NCBI GenBank assembly: GCA_041488095.1
Contig: JBGPOP010000023.1
Span: 7,363 to 71,362, forward strand
Direction of reading: 5' to 3'
Origin: DASYPQ01 sp041488095
Lineage (GTDB): Bacteria; Planctomycetota; UBA1135; GCA-002686595
Length of the DNA stretch: 64,000 nucleotides
Shown here piece by piece: positions 61,225-64,000 of the stretch (the stretch's first letter is position 1; each line of letters opens with the position of its first letter). Made by a program: the position numbers and the translations under genes. The notes under the pieces are model-generated. The model saw only the letters and a list, made by a program, of their open reading frames with translations. It made no database searches and had not been told where the DNA came from.

Positions 61225-63189
61225 GAAGTCGAACTGCTCGATGTTCTCGCGGTCGAACGTGAACGGCTCGCCGAGCAGGACTTCGTCGCCGCGCACCTCG
61301 ATCGTCCCCAGGCGCCCGGCCGCGAGTGCCTTTGCACCGGGCCGGAGCCCCCCTCGTGTCAGCGCGTTCGCGACATGCACCGTCAGGTAGCCGAGGTCGA
61401 TCGTGTTCCAGAGCACGATCGCGTCGACGACTCCGGTGCGCACGTAGGGCTTGCACAGGTTCGGCAGCGAAAGGCCGATGACGTGCACGTCGCTCCGCCC
61501 CGACTGCTTGACCGCCTCGGCCGCGCCGGGCACCGCGGGCGCCGCGATGGCCACGATCACGCGCACGTCGGGGAACGCCTTGAGGATCGTCTGCGTTTCG
61601 GCGAAGGCGCGATCGCGGTCCCCGTCGCTCGGGCGCACGACCGCGATGTCCACGCCGGGGTGCCGCTCGGCCAGGCGCGCGCGGATGTGCTTCATCCACT
61701 CGTTCTGGTTCGCCGCGGTCAGCGACGCAGTGACGATCGCGAGTCGGCCGCGCTCGCCGAGCAGGCGTGCGGCGCGATCCGCAAGAACGTGGCCGATGCC
61801 CTCGGGTGTCGCTTGATTGATGAACAGGTCGCGTGCGTCCTTCTCTGCGTCGGCATCCCACGTGATCACGCGGATGCCGGCCGCGCGCGCCTTGCGTAGC
61901 ACCGTCGAAATCCCCGCGACGTTCTCGACGCTCACCGCGATGACGTCCACGCGGCGCGTGATCCAGGCCTCGACGACCTCGTTCTGCTTGGCCGGGTCGA
62001 GATCGGTCGGGCCGTCCCAGAGCAGATCGACGCCGAGCTCACGCGCGGCCTCCTCCGCGCCAGTGCGCGCGCTCACGAAGTACGGATCGCCGACGGCCTT
62101 GGGCATCATGGCGACGGTCGGACGCGCCGGGCCTCCCTCCGGGACCGGGCTCATCCGGCCACGTCCGAGCGCGCCGAGCACTCCCAGCGTCATCAGGACC
62201 ACTCCCCCCGCGACCGCAAACGCGAGCCTGCGACGCGCGTGTGTGCGCGCCTCTCGCGCGTCGCCTTCGCGCGCCGGAGCGCGCAGGGCCAGGGTGGTGA
62301 CGAGCACGACGCCCACGAGGATCCCGGCCAGGGGCGCGGGCAAGGCGGCCATTCGCAGGCCGTTCTGCAGCACCGCGATGCACAGCAGGCCGAGCGCGGT
62401 GCCGGCGATCGTGCCGCGTCCGCCGGCGATCGAGGCGCCCCCGAGCACGACCGCGGTGACCGCGTAGAGCTCGAAGCCCGTCCCCGCGTCGGCTTTCGCC
62501 TGCCCGAGGTGAGCGACGTAGACGACCGCCGCCAGGCTGGCGACCAGGCCCGAAAGCACGTAGAGGACCCCGAGCCGTCGCGCAACCGGGATGCCGGCGT
62601 GACGCGCGCCTTCGAGCGAGAGGCCAATGGCGTAGAGCGAGCGCCCGAAGGGAGTGCGGTGCAGCACCACCGCCCACGCGGCGCAGACCAGGATGAGGAC
62701 GGGCAGCTGGACAGGCACGACGCCCCCCAGGTACCCCTGGCCGAGCCACAGGAAGCTCGGCGGCAGGCCGGTGACGTTGTCGATGCCGCCCGTGAGACCC
62801 TCTGCGAGACCGCGGTAGAGCGAAAGCGTCCCGAGCGTGACGACGAGCGGCGGCAGGCCGAAGCGCGCCACGAGCAGCGCGGTCAGGCCGCCGCCCGCCG
62901 CGCCGACCGCCAACGTCAGCGCGGCTGCCACGCCCATGGGCATGCCCGCGTCGCGCCACAGCAGACCGAGCACGACGGCCGAAAGGCCCATCATCGACCC
63001 GACTCCCAGATCGATGCCGCCGCTCACGACGATCGGCGTGAGCGCGATCGCGAGAAGGCCGAGCTCGACCGACAGCCGCAGCACCTCGAAGGCATTGGCG
63101 ACCGAGAGGAAGCGCCGACCCGTTGCGCCGAAGACGATGATCTCCGCCGCGAGGAGACCCACGAGCGCGAGCTCGCTCCTAGGCCGCAC
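61222..63189 (-). CDS. fused ABC sugar-type permease and periplasmic substrate-binding protein
   Basis: A protein of 655 aa from GTG 63189. Residues 1-315 are a complete RbsC/LsrD-type permease with LTPIVVSGGIDLGVGSMMGL and GGASIAGGRGTIAGTALGLL, the ATPase-contact loop. A linker of about 25 basic residues plus one helix (FAVAGGVVLMTLGVLGALG) leads to residues about 345-655, a type I binding protein of the RhaS/LsrB group (VAMMPKAVGDPYFVSARTGA, VNQATP-type ATPEGIGHVLADRA, LPNLCKPYVRTG, LWNTIDLGYLTVHVANAL). Ligands of this group are rhamnose or autoinducer-2-like sugars. The tethered receptor is unusual; see findings. Confidence 0.88.
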   Translation of the reverse strand: MRPRSELALVGLLAAEIIVFGATGRRFLSVANAFEVLRLSVELGLLAIALTPIVVSGGIDLGVGSMMGLSAVVLGLLWRDAGMPMGVAAALTLAVGAAGGGLTALLVARFGLPPLVVTLGTLSLYRGLAEGLTGGIDNVTGLPPSFLWLGQGYLGGVVPVQLPVLILVCAAWAVVLHRTPFGRSLYAIGLSLEGARHAGIPVARRLGVLYVLSGLVASLAAVVYVAHLGQAKADAGTGFELYAVTAVVLGGASIAGGRGTIAGTALGLLCIAVLQNGLRMAALPAPLAGILVGVVLVTTLALRAPAREGDAREARTHARRRLAFAVAGGVVLMTLGVLGALGRGRMSPVPEGGPARPTVAMMPKAVGDPYFVSARTGAEEAARELGVDLLWDGPTDLDPAKQNEVVEAWITRRVDVIAVSVENVAGISTVLRKARAAGIRVITWDADAEKDARDLFINQATPEGIGHVLADRAARLLGERGRLAIVTASLTAANQNEWMKHIRARLAERHPGVDIAVVRPSDGDRDRAFAETQTILKAFPDVRVIVAIAAPAVPGAAEAVKQSGRSDVHVIGLSLPNLCKPYVRTGVVDAIVLWNTIDLGYLTVHVANALTRGGLRPGAKALAAGRLGTIEVRGDEVLLGEPFTFDRENIEQFDF

Positions 63190-64000
63190 GCGCCCTCCTC
63201 CTCCCGGCTTTCCCGGCCGCCTCGACCGCCACGGCCGCGATGACGAGCGCGCCCTGCAGCGCGCGCTCCCAATACGCGCTGACGCCCAGGAAGGTAAGCG
63301 CCGTGCCCACCGTGCCGAGCAGCACCACGCCCGCGAGCGTTCCGGCCAGCGTGCCGCGGCCCCCGCGGATCGAAGCGCCTCCCACGACCACCGCGGCGAT
63401 GACGGCCATCTCGAGGCCGATCCCGGCGTTGGTCTGCACGTCCGAGAAGCGCACCGCGTCGAGGATCGCGGCCAGGCCCGAAAGCCCGCCCATCCCGACG
63501 AAGACCCAGAAAGTGACGCGCCGCGGCCGCAGTCCCAGCAGCTCGGCCGATTCTGCATCGGCTCCCGTCGCGTAGACGGCGCGGCCCGCCGCCAGGGCGT
63601 GCGCGCCCCACGCGACTGCCCCGAAGACGGCGAGCGAGGCCGCGGTGATCGCGATTTCGCCTCCGCGCTGGGACAATCCGAACCACTGGAAGCCCTGGGG
63701 CAGCCCTTGCACCCACGCTCCGCCCGTCGCCCAGCGCAGCCCGTCGCGCAGCGCGAGCATCGTGGCCAAGGTCGCGACGATGCTCGGGATGCGCAAGCCC
63801 GCGACCAGCGCACCGTTGACCGCACCCAGGAGCGCGCCTGCCGCCGCGGCCGCGAGCGCGACGAGCGGCATCGGCATGCCGCCCTTGGCGAGGAGGCCCG
63901 CGACCACGCCGCACACCGCGAGCTGCGACCCGATCGAGACGTCGATCTCCCCGGCCACGATCACGAGCGTCATCCCCGTCGCCGTCACGAGCATCGCGGC
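63179..64000 (-). CDS. ABC sugar-type permease (partial, 5' end outside window)
   Basis: The frame is open to the window edge; 273 residues are visible and about 50 N-terminal ones are missing. TGMTLVIVAGEIDVSIGSQL is the helix segment typical of RbsC/LsrC permeases, and VVGGASIRGGRGTLAGTLAG is the coupling loop that binds the ATPase. Its stop TAG lies 10 bases inside the fused gene, so the two permeases are translated together and form the heterodimeric pore. The ATPase gene is expected beyond 64000. Confidence 0.9.
   Translation of the reverse strand, partial: AAMLVTATGMTLVIVAGEIDVSIGSQLAVCGVVAGLLAKGGMPMPLVALAAAAAGALLGAVNGALVAGLRIPSIVATLATMLALRDGLRWATGGAWVQGLPQGFQWFGLSQRGGEIAITAASLAVFGAVAWGAHALAAGRAVYATGADAESAELLGLRPRRVTFWVFVGMGGLSGLAAILDAVRFSDVQTNAGIGLEMAVIAAVVVGGASIRGGRGTLAGTLAGVVLLGTVGTALTFLGVSAYWERALQGALVIAAVAVEAAGKAGRRRARAA

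Overview
The window is very GC-rich DNA with dense, mostly operonic coding, many ATGA/GTGA/TGATG start-stop overlaps, and no tRNA, rRNA, CRISPR array, transposase or phage gene that I could see. The best guess for the source is a Planctomycetota-type bacterium. This rests mainly on the secreted protein at 28382-30238, whose C-terminal cysteine pattern (CPCGN...GCAN, followed by a GLRC segment) is common in deep-branching planctomycetes, and on the abundance of sulfatase-fold proteins, YVTN/SBBP propellers and large glycosylation loci. Another Gram-negative phylum such as Myxococcota or Acidobacteriota cannot be excluded from sequence alone.

Layout. 1-4682 (minus): a partial di-haem YVTN-propeller protein, queF, and a large GT-C-like membrane protein. 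4868-14621 (plus): a heavy-metal (Cu/Ag type) efflux locus with a Cys-rich exported protein, TolC-type lipoprotein, CusB-like adaptor with two metal-binding modules, CusA-like RND pump, a frameshifted metal-binding mini-gene, an HtrA-type protease, a stranded 3' end of a second TolC gene, an outer-membrane barrel, a YHS-domain lipoprotein and a 31-codon ORF. 14628-20978 (minus): four overlapping genes for surface-glycan modification (GT-C, SGNH hydrolase, sulfatase-fold enzyme, second membrane protein). 21068-26829 (plus): membrane protein, three GT2 glycosyltransferases and a UDP-galactopyranose-mutase-like flavoprotein, driven by a promoter that mirrors the divergent one.

26846-37987 (minus): two small paralogous membrane proteins, a polysaccharide deacetylase, two secreted propeller proteins related by duplication and domain exchange, two GT4 glycosyltransferases, a second UGM-like flavoprotein and a membrane metallophosphoesterase. 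38080-43241: three polyprenol-sugar or lipid-sugar type membrane proteins and an orphan radical SAM/SPASM enzyme. 43344-48583 (plus): a large exported repeat protein, an SGNH hydrolase and a GT39-like protein. 48596-53796 (minus): an operon with GT2, a TylCIII-type sugar C-methyltransferase, rfbF, rfbG and a GT39-like protein, that is, CDP-deoxysugar synthesis and transfer. 54243-59275: an SBBP lipoprotein, a second sulfatase-fold enzyme, and a CbpA-type J-protein. 59298-64000 (minus): a dCache histidine kinase, a 154-bp inverted-repeat element, and an ABC importer of the rhamnose/AI-2 class in which one permease is fused to the substrate-binding protein.

Together most of the window (14.6-53.8 kb) looks like one large lipopolysaccharide/exopolysaccharide assembly region: sugar nucleotide synthesis, cytosolic GT2/GT4 transfer, membrane GT-C transfer from polyprenyl carriers, and periplasmic tailoring. 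The promoters I could read often place a TANNNT -10 element 6-7 nt before the start codon without a Shine-Dalgarno, suggesting leaderless transcripts. All functions are from reading the sequence; no database search was run.
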